A DNA stretch of 64,000 nucleotides from Tamarix chinensis (taxonomy: Eukaryota; Streptophyta; Magnoliopsida; Caryophyllales; Tamaricaceae), in contig CM060174.1 of NCBI GenBank assembly GCA_030549775.1, positions 6,019,391 to 6,083,390 on the forward strand. Direction: 5' to 3'. A program made the position numbers and the translations under genes. Shown one piece after another: positions 25,560 to 37,784 of the stretch. Numbering within the stretch: position 1 is the stretch's first letter; each line of letters begins with the position of its first letter. The notes under the pieces were generated by a model that searched no databases, had not been told where the DNA came from, and saw only the letters and a list, made by a program, of their open reading frames with translations.

Positions 25560-26160
25560 AGAGTTGTTGGACTTGAGACATTGTTTATGAATAATTCCAT
25601 GCATGGAAAAAGTTTAGCAGTTTGCATCAAACTAGAATACACAAAGAATTGCATTCCTTAAGTTCCTAGAGACCTCCTTAATGACATGACCAAACTAACT
25701 GTAGATGTTAGTGACAAATTAAATTTGGGGAACATAGTTTTAGGCCTTATAACATGTGACCATTTAGGTTGTCGGTTATTCGGTTTTATTGCTAATGTGG
25801 GCAATGACTCTATATAAACAAATGAGCTTTGAGAAGTTTTATGGTTTATAAGAAGCTTTTAATAGGGGCTATAAGATGATAGAAGTGAGCAACTACTCCG
25901 TCACTGTTATAAATCTTATAAATGAAAATGGAGTGGGATATCACATAATGCCACCTATTTTTTAGGACTGTAAATTCCATGTGATGTCATTTAGCTTTTG
26001 TAGAGTATATCATGCTCACAAGGACACTAACCAAGTTGCAGATGGAATGACTTATCTTGGACATGGGTTGCCTTATAAAGTTTAAATTTACAAGACCCCC
26101 CTTTAGATATAAAAAATAGATTGGCTTTTGATATTTTAGGAGATGTTAGCTAGCATATGA
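25560..26160 (+). pseudogene. LINE RNase H-like domain, broken
   Basis: The frames give the plant LINE RVT_3 fold in order: a CDHLGCRLFGFIANVGNDSI block near 25760, NEL in the place of the usual AELWA near 25825, SVTVINLINENGVGYH near 25900-25940, DCKFHVMSFSFCRVYHAHKD near 25970-26030, and NQVADGMTYLGHGLP near 26030-26075. The last matches the usual NxxADxLAxxG ending. Stops interrupt it in several places. It would be the C-terminus of the ORF2 whose reverse transcriptase lies left of repeat R. Confidence 0.65.
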
Positions 26161-26190
26161 TTAGTAGGTACTAAGTCTTGTGTTCTGACT

Positions 26191-26906
26191 TTATAATCTC
26201 TTGATCTCTCTTCCCCCTCCCCAAGCAAGGGAAAATTGTACTTTGTAAGTACATTTAACAATGAAGGATTATGGGAGATAAATGTGGTGAGTTAATTGTG
26301 AAGGTTGGAGAGAGGGAGAGAGAGAGAGGGGGAAGGAAAATAGTATGTGATAGTCGAAATTTTTAGTTTTCAATAAAGAAAGAATAAAATGGAAAGGTCA
26401 TTCATGGATTTTCTTTTTATAAAAAAAATAACTTTGTTGGATGAATATCATTAGTGATAGGATTAACTAATGTCTTACTCAAACATGAGGATATTATGTG
26501 AACGTTTCAAACCTTGCAGATAACTTAGAACCATGCTTAGAGAACAAATATTTAAAATTTATTTTTAGCCTATGAAGCATCATTAAATGTATGCTTTTAA
26601 AAAGTCCAAAACCAATATCAAAGTCCAAAATGCAAAAGGAATCTAGGATTTTTACAGAATTTAGGGAGTACTTGGGCGAACTTTTTAGCTCCTATCAAAC
26701 ACTTTTTAACTATAATTTGGAAATTTATATAAAATTTGGCATGTTGATTTTTTAATAAAGCAAAAAAAACAACAATAATGGCTTGTCATTAAGAATCTTA
26801 ATATGCTTCCTTCTACTCCCTTATTATCGATCCTATTTAACACAAATGTCTAATATATTAATTTTTTTATCTGATATAATTTATGGAACTATCATTTTAG
26901 TTATTA
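26191..26906. other. Unassigned sequence with a GA-rich tract
   Basis: A purine run of GAGAGAG repeats lies at about 26308-26335. Nothing else is recognised. Confidence 0.5.
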
Positions 26907-27134
26907 CTCTCTCCATATTAAAAAGAAAGTTATTCTATCAATAAATTTTTGTATAAAAAAGAAAGACATTTTAGAAAAGTCAAAACCTACTTTTTATTTT
27001 TACCCTCACTTTTTTTAATTATAAATGATTTATTATTTTTCAATGAATAGTGTAAGTATAATTTTAAGACTATTTTTGTTACTTTTTAAAAAGTATGCAA
27101 ACTGACAGAATAACTTTATTTTATATGAAGGGTG
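26907..27134. mobile_element. Stowaway-like MITE, 228 bp
   Basis: The left end CTCTCTCCATATTAAAAAG and the right end, which reads CACCCTTCATATAAAATAAAG on the minus strand, pair over about 30 bases including AAAGTTATTCT in both. TA duplications flank them (26905-26906 and 27135-27136). This is the ancient Tc1/mariner Stowaway pattern (CTCCCTCC-type ends). Confidence 0.75.
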
Positions 27135-27686
27135 TATATATTATAACTCTTCAATTCTATTACCTAGACACCACTTGATAACTCATATTATTTTTTATTT
27201 TCTCTAATAATATAGCTTTCTTGTTGTTTGTTTTACCTATTATATTTAGATCCTTAAAATTGATTATCTGCAACTTATTTTTAACTTATTATTACTTCAT
27301 AAGTAGTTTATACCAAATCCAACTGAATGTCAAAAAATATTATACTTACTTGTATTACAAAAATATCATATATCAATTAAACTCAACCAAATGTTTACCA
27401 TTGTTATTATACATTAGTTTATTTTAATTCACATGAGTTATCTGATACCATTATTACTTTAGCTATATGCATATATAAATAATTTGTGTTCACCAAATAT
27501 CTTACCATATTAGCACTTTATATTATTAGATCGTGTGTTTTTTATCCAAATAATATCTTATGTAACTTGTTCTAAAATGTTTACAATATTTATTTGTATT
27601 TATAAAATTTTAGATATTTTTTAGTTATTAATAATTTGCACACATAAAATAAATATGAAATATAACTAATTATCAATGTGAGTTGC

Positions 27687-27692
27687 CACGTG
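27687..27692. promoter_or_regulatory. G-box / ABRE-like CACGTG
   Basis: GCCACGTGTC around this palindrome is a strong match to the ABA-responsive ACGT core. It lies 0.8 kb upstream of the ALMT start codon. Function is inferred only; one such site is expected by chance every few kilobases. Confidence 0.35.
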
Positions 27693-28438
27693 TCACCAAC
27701 TAATTAATTTTTATCCCTTCCTTTGCATTAGGGTAATATTATCGTTGCAATCAATTCACTCTTAGTTTTTTCTTTTTTGCAAATCATCTAATAGTGCGCG
27801 GATCCTATATATATGAAACCGGGTTTTATTAGATAAGAATATAAAAAAGTTATAAATAATTTTGATCCCACGGTTAGGCTTTTCTCATCACGGCGTGTCG
27901 AAATCACATCACACCTCCAAAAACAGCAAAGAATGCTCCCATTTCTTTCATCAACGTTATGGGATGACCGAGCGAGCTCCGTTCTCCGTCGCCTGTGGGC
28001 ACCCACGTCTACGCTGCTTAAACCTTAAAGATCTGAATAAGTGAATGCTGGAGCCGTTGATCCTTTAATTCGTCCCTTCCAGGCACACCCGCACGACTTT
28101 TGTTCTCTTGTTCTCCGAGTCCTAACGCAGTAACGGCTTTTCAAATCATCTTCGACCGCAGTACCTGTACTACACACGACTTCATGAATCGTTTTCACTT
28201 AGCGTCATCATATTTGGACTCAACGGTGTATGATATGGTTCTATATTCAATCCTGGCACGTTATGGTCCTCAAAACGAAATTCATGCATTATTAACAACC
28301 CAATTATTATTATTATCATAATAATGTTCAATTCTCGTTTATTTTTTTCAATCATCTTCGTAGTATTCAATTCTTTGTTTCTGATCCTCCATTGGGTTTC
28401 TACCCTGCCAAACAGCTAATTAATCAATCAATCTGAAG

Positions 28439-28455
28439 CCCCCTTCCCCCGGGGG
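28439..28455 (+). other. C/G-run hairpin upstream of the ALMT start
   Basis: CCCCCTTCCCCC is followed directly by GGGGG. It lies 48 bases before the ATG and closely resembles the motif just after the stop codon (32096-32120). Confidence 0.6.
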
Positions 28456-28463
28456 TCAATTTC

Positions 28464-28502
28464 ATGCTTCTTAATTTTTATCCTCTCCACTTGTTCGAAT
28501 AA
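28464..28502 (+). promoter_or_regulatory. Upstream ORF ending at the ALMT start codon
   Basis: ATG at 28464 opens 12 codons (MLLNFYPLHLFE) and the stop TAA ends at 28502, so the next base is the A of the main ATG. The frame is the same as the main ORF. If transcribed, termination here would leave ribosomes directly at the main start. Transcription of this segment is inferred. Confidence 0.5.
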
Positions 28503-31500
28503 ATGGCGAGTCTCTTCGGCACAAACAGGGAAAGATTGCTTTCTCGTAAGGGGTACTCGGAGCTCGTCCATGGTGAGTCCGATGGCGAAGACGCCGGTGT
28601 TGATGGTAATGGAGGAGGTAGGAACGGATGTTGCCGGTGGTTTTCCGATAAGTTCTCCAAGTTACGAGATGGGGCGGGTAAGCTACATATGATGGGTAAG
28701 TCGGATCCTCGGAAAGTAATCTTTGCGGCGAAGATGGGGTTTTCTCTAGCGCTTGTTTCGTTGCTGATCTTCTTAAAGGATTCTCTGAAGGATATCAGCA
28801 GCTACTCGATTTGGGCTATATTGACCGTTGTCGTGGTTTTCGAATTCAGCGTAGGTACTGATTACTGGATGCTTTTCGATTCTGCGTGAACAAGTTTTTG
28901 ACTTGATCTTGTTGATAATAGTTATGGAATGAAATTGATATCTCGGGGATATTCCGTCCAAGACTTTTTGATTTGCATCTCAGTACTTGCTGAATATTTT
29001 AATCTGAAATATACATTGGTGTCTGAATAAACACCGACTCTTACCCAATTTTCCCCCCTAATCTTTTCTTTTCTCTGTTCTATGTCTGTAGGAGCTACCC
29101 TTAGCAAAGGGTTCAATCGTGCACTGGGTACAATATCTGCTGGCGGGCTTGCTTTAGGCATAGCAGATCTTTCGATTCGGGCTGGAGATTTCGAAGAAGG
29201 AGTCATTATTATTGCTATTTTCATAGCAGGTGTTGTTCATTGCTTCCAACTTCATATTTTTCTTTTTTCCTTTTTTTCTGCCTAATGTTTTCGCAGTTGG
29301 GTACGGTTGGAGTAGGATCCTTCGACATTTTTCCCCGGTTGATTTCTTTTCATCATTTTGAATCTTCTGTTTTTGATGTTCAGGGTTCAGCGCAAGCTAT
29401 GCAAAGTTGTTCCCATCTATGAAAACATATGAATATGGATTCAGGGTGTTCTTATTGACGTATTGCATAGTACTAGTGACTGGAAATAAGACCACTCAAT
29501 TTTTCCAGACAGCATTTTATCGATTGATGCTTATTGGGGTTGGAGCTGCAATTGCTTTTATCATAAATATATTCGTTTACCCCATCTGGGCTGGTGAAGA
29601 TCTTCACAAATTAGTGGTGAAGAATTTCGAGGGCGTGGCTACTTCATTGGAAGGTGAGTCCTTCATCCAGTATTTGTCACTATAAAGTTCCTCGGTTAAG
29701 CTGTTATGCCTGGTCGTTGTGGCTTGCTTGAGTAATTTCGCTCAGCATCTTTCTAGGTTGTGTGAATGGCTACCTGCAGTGCGTGGAGTATAAACACATT
29801 CCTTCTAAGATTCTGACATATCAGGCATTTGATGATCCGCTGTATGGTGGCTATAGAGCCGCTGTCCAATCCTCGAGCCAAGAAGATTCTCTGGTATGTG
29901 AAGTGATGTTAGTCCCTTTTCTCCTAGTACAAGCAAGCTAGTTACTCATATGTTGTTCTGGATCTTCAGTTGGACTTTGCAAAATGGGAGCCACCTCATG
30001 GTCCTTACAGGCAGTTCAAGTATCCTTGGGAGAATTATGTTAAAGTCAGCGGTGCTCTGAGGCATTGTGCTTTTATGGTCATGGCGATGCATGGATGCAT
30101 TCTTTCTGAAATACAGGTGAATATGGTAACCTTGAATACTGTTCACTTGAGCATGCATTTTCCATTACTTTTTCAGTATTAGGTCCATACTACTCACGAG
30201 AACCTTTGTCCACATTAGCATTTACTATATATCTATTTTTCTTCGTTGGAGTTAACGGGCGTTGAGTAAGGAGTTTTGGTGGCGCGGTCACTGTAAAATG
30301 GAAGAAAAGTAAGCGTGAGACTGGTTTCTGATAAGTCACTTGAGCCATATCAAGTTTAGAGAATATGGCCGTGCAAGGTTGCTTCATAGTTCATATTGTT
30401 GAGTTTGAAACAGATCTGAAGATGTCAATATAGCAGACGAAAAATTTCGCCAAAGAGTATCAATTGTTTCGAAAATAAGTTTTTATTTTTTGATTTTCAT
30501 TTGCCATTATTACCATAATTTAAGTTATCTCTATGCCAATTCAGGGGGAAAACATTTAATATTTAATATTAATTATAATATTATATCTATTGTAGCCAAT
30601 CTGTTATTACTTGTCCCAGATGGAAAACGTTGTGGTTAGTTGACACTTGACAGTTAAGGCAACACTTTCTTTTGAGTAAGGCTGTATACTCAAATTCTAA
30701 AACCAAACAAAGAACCAAACTTTTCTAAAAATATACATATTAGTGTACTAAGATTATTTTTTATTGATAATTAAGTAATATAAACTATTAATAATACAAA
30801 ATAAAAGAAAATCATAGCATAAAAAATACAATAAATTTATTATTAGTATTATTTGTATCATCATCATTATTATTATTATATATGGTGCTACAATTTTATT
30901 TTATTTTGTAATATTATTAATCTGTATTACTTAATTATCAATGAAAAAATAAAATTAGTGTACTGATATGTATATTATCAGAAAAGTTTGTTTTTTGGTT
31001 TGGGCTTAAAGTTTGGGTATATAGCATTTTTGCTTTGTTCTGTATAGAAGTGATATCGTCAATAATCGTGTTTCGATTTATACTATTGATCTTGACTAAC
31101 GGATATATTGAGAATTTTATTAGTATTTTTTTTTGGCTATATGAAATTGTTCGTGTATGCTAGTTATCTCAATGGGAAAAGGATTCCGTTATGTTTTAAA
31201 TAGAAGCCAGCTGGTTAGAAGGTCACAGATAAAACCCCAATTTTGAGCTCTAAGCTCCGCAGGCAATTCATAATCCTGTTCTAATAGCATCATTCAGTTC
31301 ACTTGATTAACTATTTTGCAACACATGTAGGCACCAGAAGAGAAGAGGCTTGTTTTTGCGTCTGAGCTCCTTAGGGTTGGTACTGCTGGAGCCAAAGTAC
31401 TACGGGAGCTTGGAAGCAAACTTAAAAATATGGAAAAACTGAGGGAAGGAGATATACTTGAAGAAGTGCACAAGGCTGCAGAAGCGCTGCAGATGAGAAT

Positions 31501-32083
31501 AGATGAAAAATCATTCTTGCTGGTTAATTTTGAAAGCTGGGAGGCTGGAAAGAAGCCTAAGGAATTTGAGGACCCTGAATTTGTAGCCAGTCTAAAGGAT
31601 AGTGATCTCGGTCATAATGTAATTCACTCCCTTAATGATACATTTCTTCAAAACGGATCAGAGCTCGCATCAGCAGCAGGCATTGATGCTGGGCACTCAA
31701 GAGTGTCCATCGCTAGCGTTGATCACCCTACAATGGCTGTTAGGATTTCAAGGGCTTCCATGATTAGCAATCTTGAACACCACCCTTCAATGGCTTCTTC
31801 TGGCAGCATGTATAGGCCTACTTGGCCATCACACTTTTCTCTAGGTGTAGATTTCCCGATCGATGAACAGGAGGCAAAAACGTATGAAAGTGCGAGCTCT
31901 CTGTCGCTGGCCACATTTTCTTCCCAATTGATTGAATTTGTTGCGAGGCTTTCAAATATTGTGGCATCCTTTGAGGAGCTCAGTGAGAAAGCAGGTTTTA
32001 AGGATCCAGTACAGGTGCCTGGTGACGAAGAGGCCAATGGGTTCTGGAGGAAGCTGATGATTTGTATTGGGTGTAAAGAATAA
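28503..32083 (+). CDS. ALMT9: Aluminium-activated malate transporter 9-like anion channel
   Basis: Exons are 28503-28854, 29092-29229, 29384-29653, 29757-29893, 29970-30116 and 31331-32083. All introns are GT-AG and the joined frame is 598 codons, the usual length for the ALMT9 clade. Members form malate/chloride channels, in Arabidopsis ALMT9 at the tonoplast of guard cells. The protein has a cytosolic N-terminus with SDPRK at 67-71, about six membrane segments (near 72-91, 101-117, 129-143, 154-170, 183-197 and 208-228), [12 protein letters not shown] at 104-115, [14 protein letters not shown] at 118-131, PIWAGEDLH at 230-238 and the family's WEPPHGPY at 305-312. A long cytosolic C-terminal half follows, including [21 protein letters not shown] near its end. 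The start is chosen because the RERLLS motif follows it as in relatives. No defect is seen. The exact clade member (ALMT9 versus ALMT4/5/6-like) is uncertain, as is tonoplast placement. Confidence 0.95.
30687..31019. mobile_element. Fold-back MITE in ALMT intron 5
   Basis: Almost the whole element is one imperfect palindrome. The left arm starts TACTCAAATTCTAAAACCAAAC and the right arm ends, on the minus strand, as TACCCAAACTTTAAGCCCAAAC. Both arms then share AAACTTTTCT, ATATACATAT and TTGATAATTAAGTAATA, and meet in an AT-rich centre near 30850. TA dinucleotides flank it. The intron (30117-31330) is by far the longest of the gene and this element is over a quarter of it. Confidence 0.68.
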
Positions 32084-32095
32084 GAGATTGATCAT

Positions 32096-32120
32096 CCCCC
32101 CTTCCCCTAGGGGGAGGGGG
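32096..32120 (+). other. C/G-run hairpin after the ALMT stop codon
   Basis: CCCCCCTTCCCC, TA and GGGGGAGGGGG form a nearly perfect stem with almost no loop, 12 bases after the TAA. In the mRNA it would be a very stable hairpin near the start of the 3' UTR, or could pair with the matching C-run upstream of the start. Confidence 0.6.
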
Positions 32121-33293
32121 TCTAACACGGTATTATTTGTGCGGAAATTTTTAGTAATGCCGAGATATAACACAGGCAATTTGATAAGTGCTGAACTCTC
32201 AAAGATGGTTTTAGTTTGAGGGATAGGCGTGTGTGCAGAGTTTTAAATTGAATTATATGACGAGGGATCTGCATTGCCGTTGAAGATTTGGCATTCTTGC
32301 TAGTTACTACAAATTGAGGTGCGGAAGATATTAATCTGTCAATACCACCTCACGCATAAGATGGGATTATTCTCCAGCGTTGCAGATAAGTAGCCCATTC
32401 TTGAAATTCTCTGATGTTATTATAATTTATTTATTAATTAATGGTTTGTTTTGAGTTACTTATTAAATGTTACTTATTAAATATAGTTATCTAAGATAAT
32501 TACTCATTATAAATAATATTTTTTTGTGAGCATCTCCAGACATGCTAATTCATACTATTCTGTAAGAATTGAAGGAGAAGGAAACTCGCGATGGAGAAAT
32601 TGACTTCCTGAATCCTTTAGCCCTCTGTCATTTTGTTAAGGAGCGCTGGTTTATTTTTTGTACTAACTAATTGAATAATTGATACTCATTGTTGACCGAC
32701 TATAAACATAATCATGGTTTGCTTCTTTCGAGTTTGCAGCAGCTGTCCAAGTACGACCCACCACAAACTGTTTCAAAAATACATTTAAAAAAAATAATAA
32801 TTACGAATGATAGAGCATCAAGAAACAAATTAGTGTATGCAAGAATAGTATCAATAGTGATAACACTACTGGTAGGATTAGTGATAAATGAAATAAATAA
32901 ATAACGAATATATATATAATCTAAACAAAAACAAATAGATAACTAAATATAAGTTAAGGCACGTTTAAGCTTGTCAGATTCACTTTCAAAGTCGCCCGAA
33001 ATTTAAAATTGCTTCCCCCTGAATAGTTTTTCATGGCATTTGAATTTTAGAGATGTTATATCTTATAATCCTGTATTTTAGCAAAATTACTTGATATCAA
33101 CAAGAGTCTTTGATACACTCCCTCCCATGTAAATCTTTCACAACCCAGCGGGTGTGTAACACTTAGTCTAGCTCCCTTCAATCTAATTTTAGCTATTTTA
33201 CTTAAGCTATGCATTTTGGTATTGAGTTTTTATGATTTCCATTTGTAGACCAGAATCAAAACAATTATGAGTCACATAAAGAAACATACTCAC
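32121..33293. other. ALMT 3' flank and spacer
   Basis: The first few hundred bases presumably hold the ALMT 3' UTR; no single poly(A) signal stands out. The rest is AT-rich with no gene. Exons that should follow the helicase fragment on the minus strand were looked for here and not seen. Confidence 0.45.
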
Positions 33294-34237
33294 CAAGGTC
33301 GTCGGTGAGATTTTCATCTTCATCCAATGCCCCAATCATCTTCAGGAAATCAATTGCATTTTGAACCTGCATTCAAACAACAAGCTTGAATAAAGCAAGA
33401 GAATAACATCATCTAACATACCGCAAGCTGTTTAGCTAGAGGTAAACAGCTTACAGTATGGCATCATCTCCTTGTATGGCGGTGGAAAGAGGGGAGGTAA
33501 TGTGGTTGTGTGTTCTTTTTCTTTTAGTTGGATAAAATTTATGCTCATATATCTACATGAGATATAAAACGAAAAATTAAAAGGAGTATCATTTATGATA
33601 GGATGCAACCTTTTCTGTCAAATATACAAGTGTAATCTGCAGTCTCAGTAAGAAGAGTGCATATGCATAATGTACAAACAAAATGGGAGGAAAGAAACGA
33701 GAATTAGGCAGACTTCATATATGAAGTACCACAGCAATACACATGATTACACTGCTCTGCAATATTTTACAAATATTCAAACTGATTGTGCACAGTAAAA
33801 TGAATTTTCTTTACGACAAGTAAGAAATATCAGGAAGACGAAGTTTCACGCTACTAATCAGTGATCATGTCCGTGCCAATTATATTTTACACTAATCTGG
33901 TGTCTGAATAACAAATTTGCTCAAACAAATCAGATGAAGTGCACAAGGGAAATGCAAAGAAAATATGTGACTAGAAACATATGGAGGAGATATAACATCA
34001 AATTGAGCCTCATGCACGTCAAATATAACATACTGCTAAAGGTTCAGGTGGCTGCAGAGCAGCAGACAAGAATTCTCCTATGCTTCCAATCTGCAAACTC
34101 TTTATCTGTAAACATAGAGAATTTAAAGGAGTCCTCAGCAGTTCGGGAAGTCGATATTCAGCAAAAGCTTCATAGACACATCTCGGGTAAAGATGATAGC
34201 ACTCGCCTGGCTGCACACGACCAGCTCTGCCCCTTCT
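33294..34237 (-). pseudogene. DExH-box RNA helicase fragment, two exons
   Basis: The minus strand has an exon at 34237-34034 coding for [20 protein letters not shown] and on to [20 protein letters not shown] and LQPPEPLA. After an intron with a GTATGT donor and a TGCAG acceptor comes an exon at 33366-33294 coding for VQNAIDFLKMIGALDEDENL and TDDLG, with a GTGAGT donor. QRRGRAGR is helicase motif VI and the following part is the winged-helix start of DEAH/RHA-type helicases (plant DExH3/DHX36-like), which unwind RNA. Exon phases join correctly and no stop is present. Neither the preceding motifs I-V nor the next expected exon can be found nearby; a LINE with nested elements starts 0.4 kb upstream. 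It is therefore a captured fragment or a gene broken by insertions and deletion. Very long introns cannot be excluded. Confidence 0.75.
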
Positions 34238-34629
34238 CTGCAACAAAAATACAAATCAAATATTGAGCCATGAGAAGATGACACAAGTTATCCAAGCTTT
34301 CTTTCTCTATCTATATTCCCTTTGTTGGGATCAAGAAAATAATAAATAACTTCATTTATAACCAAATGAGCACGTTTAAAGAGCTATCCACTAACTTTCA
34401 TACACTTATATAATAGGGTTTGAGCATGTTTAGGTTAATTTATGTTTAAGTGAAGCTTTAAAAGCCCTAAGAGCAATTTTTTCATTTTACTTGTGTTGCC
34501 ATTTCTAGGTATCAAGCCTATGTTTGGTGTTATTTATGATAAGTTTGTTTGTTGTTTAAAGGTTGGCTTTCTAATCATGTATTTTTAGCTTAAAATGAGC
34601 TAATTAGTATTTTACCATATTATGGTTAT
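34238..34629. other. Intron-like AT-rich sequence beside the helicase fragment
   Basis: No exon, repeat end or ORF is recognised. Confidence 0.45.
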
Positions 34630-37600
34630 TTTTTTTATTTTTAGGTAAAATGTAGATTTCATTAAAAATAAAGAGATAAACATACAAGGAGAATCTCTTA
34701 TAGAAAAACCTAAAGGCTGAGACTGACTATCTAGTAAAGCAACATTTAACCAAGCTTATCAATACAGTTCATCAAACTATTAAAAGAAGTGCAATGATGG
34801 AATCTATTCATCCTTCTTGCCAAATCCATGACAATTTGTTTCTGGATGATGTGTGCAGGCTGAGATATTTCTTTGAAAATTCTTCGGTTTCTTTCCATCC
34901 AGATGTGATAGATGGTGGTGGTAAGTAAGGCTCGAATAAATTGTCTTCTGATTCTCCGACCTCGACCACCTTGAATTGTCCAATGAGTAATATTTTTCCA
35001 ATTTGTAATTTGATGGCGACATCCTATCTTTAAAAGAAGAGGAAGCCAAATTGATTTATTATATGTGTAGTTGAAGAAGAGATGGTTTTGTGTCTCAAGT
35101 TCCACGTTGCAAAGTGCACATTCCTTCTCAACCTAAAGTCCATATGCTTGAAGCTTGTCTCGGGTTCTCAACCTATCCAGTACAGCCAACCACATGATAA
35201 AGGAGTGTCTTTTAGGGGAGTAGTTAGTCTATACTAAAGGATACCAAGGCACTGTAATATGGGCAGGTCAAATAATGTGATAAGCTTTAGATATAGAAAA
35301 TTCCCCATGCTGAAAGATAGTTGATAGGTTGGTCTGTTGTAGTATGATCCGAACATAATCTCTGATAGCCAGGAGTATTTTGAAGATCCAGAAAGCTGGA
35401 TTCTTTTCTCTAATCTCCAGAATATCTGACCCTTTAAGGTAGTATGCATGAATCCACTTGACCCATAGGAGGTCCTTCTTTTCAGCAAGATGCCAAATGT
35501 GTTTACACATTGCAGCTCTATTCCACCACGAAATGTTAGTGAGGCCTAATCCCCCTTCATTCTTAGGCACACAAACAGACTCCCATGCCACCAGAGCTGG
35601 TCGTGAGGTTGAGGCATTTCCTGACCATAGAAAAACTCGACATACTGCATTTATTGTAGTTATAACATGGGTTGGCAAAGGAAAAACCATACTCCAATAG
35701 GTCTGTAGACTAAGCAGAATGGATTTGATTAGCTGTAACCTCCCTGCATAGCTGAGATAGAAGTTCTGCCAATTTCTCATCCTGGATGTAATCTTGTCAA
35801 TAAGAGGTTGATAGTGTTGTTTTGAAAGATATTTTCTATCCAAGGGGACCCCTAAGTATTTGAAGGGTAATTTCCCTTCAGGAATCTGAAAGGCCTGAAA
35901 ATTTTCATCTTTCAAATCTTGGGAGCATCCTCCTATATAGTAAATATGACTCTTTGCAGTATTTATGGTAAGACCAGAGAGACAGGAAAATGGTGGAAAA
36001 TGTTTAAAAGGGAGGCTACAGTTGCATGAGAACCCTTACAAAATAAAAGAATGTCATTTGCAAACATGAGGTTAATGAGTCTCAGATACATCGAGGATGG
36101 GGAGAGAAAGAAGAATGACTCCATAAATTGAGGAAGGCACGATTGAGGTATTCCATGATAAGGACAAAAAAGATAGGAAGAAAGAGGATCTCCCTGTCTC
36201 AGTCCCTTTTTTGCAGGGAAAGGAGGATGAGGAATACCATTAAACTTAATGGAATACCCCACAGTAGACACACAAGCCATGACAAGCTTAACAAAGTGGG
36301 GGGGGGATGCAGCTCCAGCAAAAAATTTTCAAGGCAGTCCCACAAAACAAAGTCATATGCCTTTCTCATATCCAATTTAATCATGATTCTAGGAGATAAG
36401 TGTTGCTAATTATAACCTTTCATGAGTTCAGTGGCTAGAAGAATGTTATTTGAGATGGACCTTCCTTTGATGAAAGCTGAATGAGCTTCTCCTATTAGGC
36501 CAGGTAATATTGGTTGGAGCTTGTGAGTGATAATAGTTGATATAATCTTGTTCATAGTATTACAACATGCAATTGGTCTAAAATAACCAGTCGAAGAAGC
36601 ATTTGGAATTTTAGGAATTAAATTTAGAGAAGTGACATTTAGGCTCCTAGGTAAGATACCTGTGATAAAGAAGTTGGAGATTGCCATAAATAGAGAAGGT
36701 CCAATGATACCCCAAGAAGACTTGAAAAATTGGGAAGAATAGCCATCTGGACCTGGTTATTTGCCAGCAGATAAAGAAAACACTACCTCCTTTACTTCTT
36801 TATAAGTGATAGGGGTTAGGAGAGCTAGCTATTGAGGATTGGTAACTTTGGGCCCTTTGTCAATAATATCCTTATCAAGAGGGATAGCAACAGATGTAGA
36901 TGAGCCCAGCAGACTCCTATAAAAATCTTGAAAGATAGAAATTTTTTTGTTGTGGTCTGTGTGAAGAACTCCTGCAGAATCGGTCAGAGAAAGGATTTTG
37001 TTTTTCATTTGTTTCCCCTTCACCATAGCATGAAATAATTTGGTGTTATCATCACCCAATGTGAGCCATTGAATACGTGCCTTATGTTTGTAAAACATTT
37101 CTTCACACTTGGATAGATGATTGAATTTCTAGGGTAGGTGCTTCTTTTGATGATGGAGGGAATGATCCTGGATATTCTCATTCAGAGCAGCTTGTATGCT
37201 TTCCAGCTCCTTCTTGACCAGTTGCACCATCATGCTAATTGTAATACCCCGTATTTTTAAAACCCAGATTTATTAAGTTTAATGATTTTATTAGCGTAAA
37301 TTGATGTAAATAATTAATTATTTTAATTTCGATTCGTTTTATGGATTTATCGACGATTTCGAATTCATAATTGTGTGTAACATTTTTGGGAAGTTTAAAT
37401 TAAAAATGTTTTCGGAACTTATTTAAGAATTTCTTTTTGAAATTAGTTTTCTTCCGTTCTACGCTTTTTATTTTGCGGAAAATCGATTTCGGAAATTATT
37501 TAAACTAGTCTCGGTTTATTAGAATTGGATTTAAATATTTTCTTATTTGTTTTTAAATAATTTTTCGAGGTCTTAGAATATATTTCCGTAAATAATATAA

Positions 37601-37784
37601 ATTTTTATGTTCGTTGGTAAATTCTTTCGAAAATGTTTCCGAAATTCTTTATATAGCTTTTTATTAATTTTAAACGTTCAGATCTTTTCGAAATAATTTT
37701 CGTTTAATAAATTTTAGATAAAATCTTTCAATAATAATTTATAAATATTCAGTATTTTATTTTATATATATTTGTCTTTGTAAA

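Larger units (their letters stand above)
21860..26190 (+). mobile_element. Decayed LINE split by repeat R copy 2
   Basis: The left part (about 21880-23490) holds reverse-transcriptase and downstream motifs. The right part (about 25560-26160) holds the RNase H-like domain expected just after them. The 2-kb repeat R copy lies exactly between, so the simplest reading is insertion of repeat R into an older LINE. All frames are interrupted by stops. Confidence 0.65.
27137..28463 (+). promoter_or_regulatory. Upstream region of the ALMT gene
   Basis: AT-rich sequence gives way from about 27780 to a region of higher GC content. A TATA-like TATATATATG lies at 27806-27815. The transcription start cannot be fixed from sequence alone: 0.7 kb of leader, possibly with an unspliced or spliced 5' intron, would follow if that box is used. 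Short ORFs at 27862-28044 and 28100-28321 have no recognisable product. Confidence 0.4.

Noticed and set aside
27862..28321. Short ORFs upstream of ALMT
   Set aside because: They overlap each other and opposite-strand frames, with no motif; likely leader or promoter sequence.
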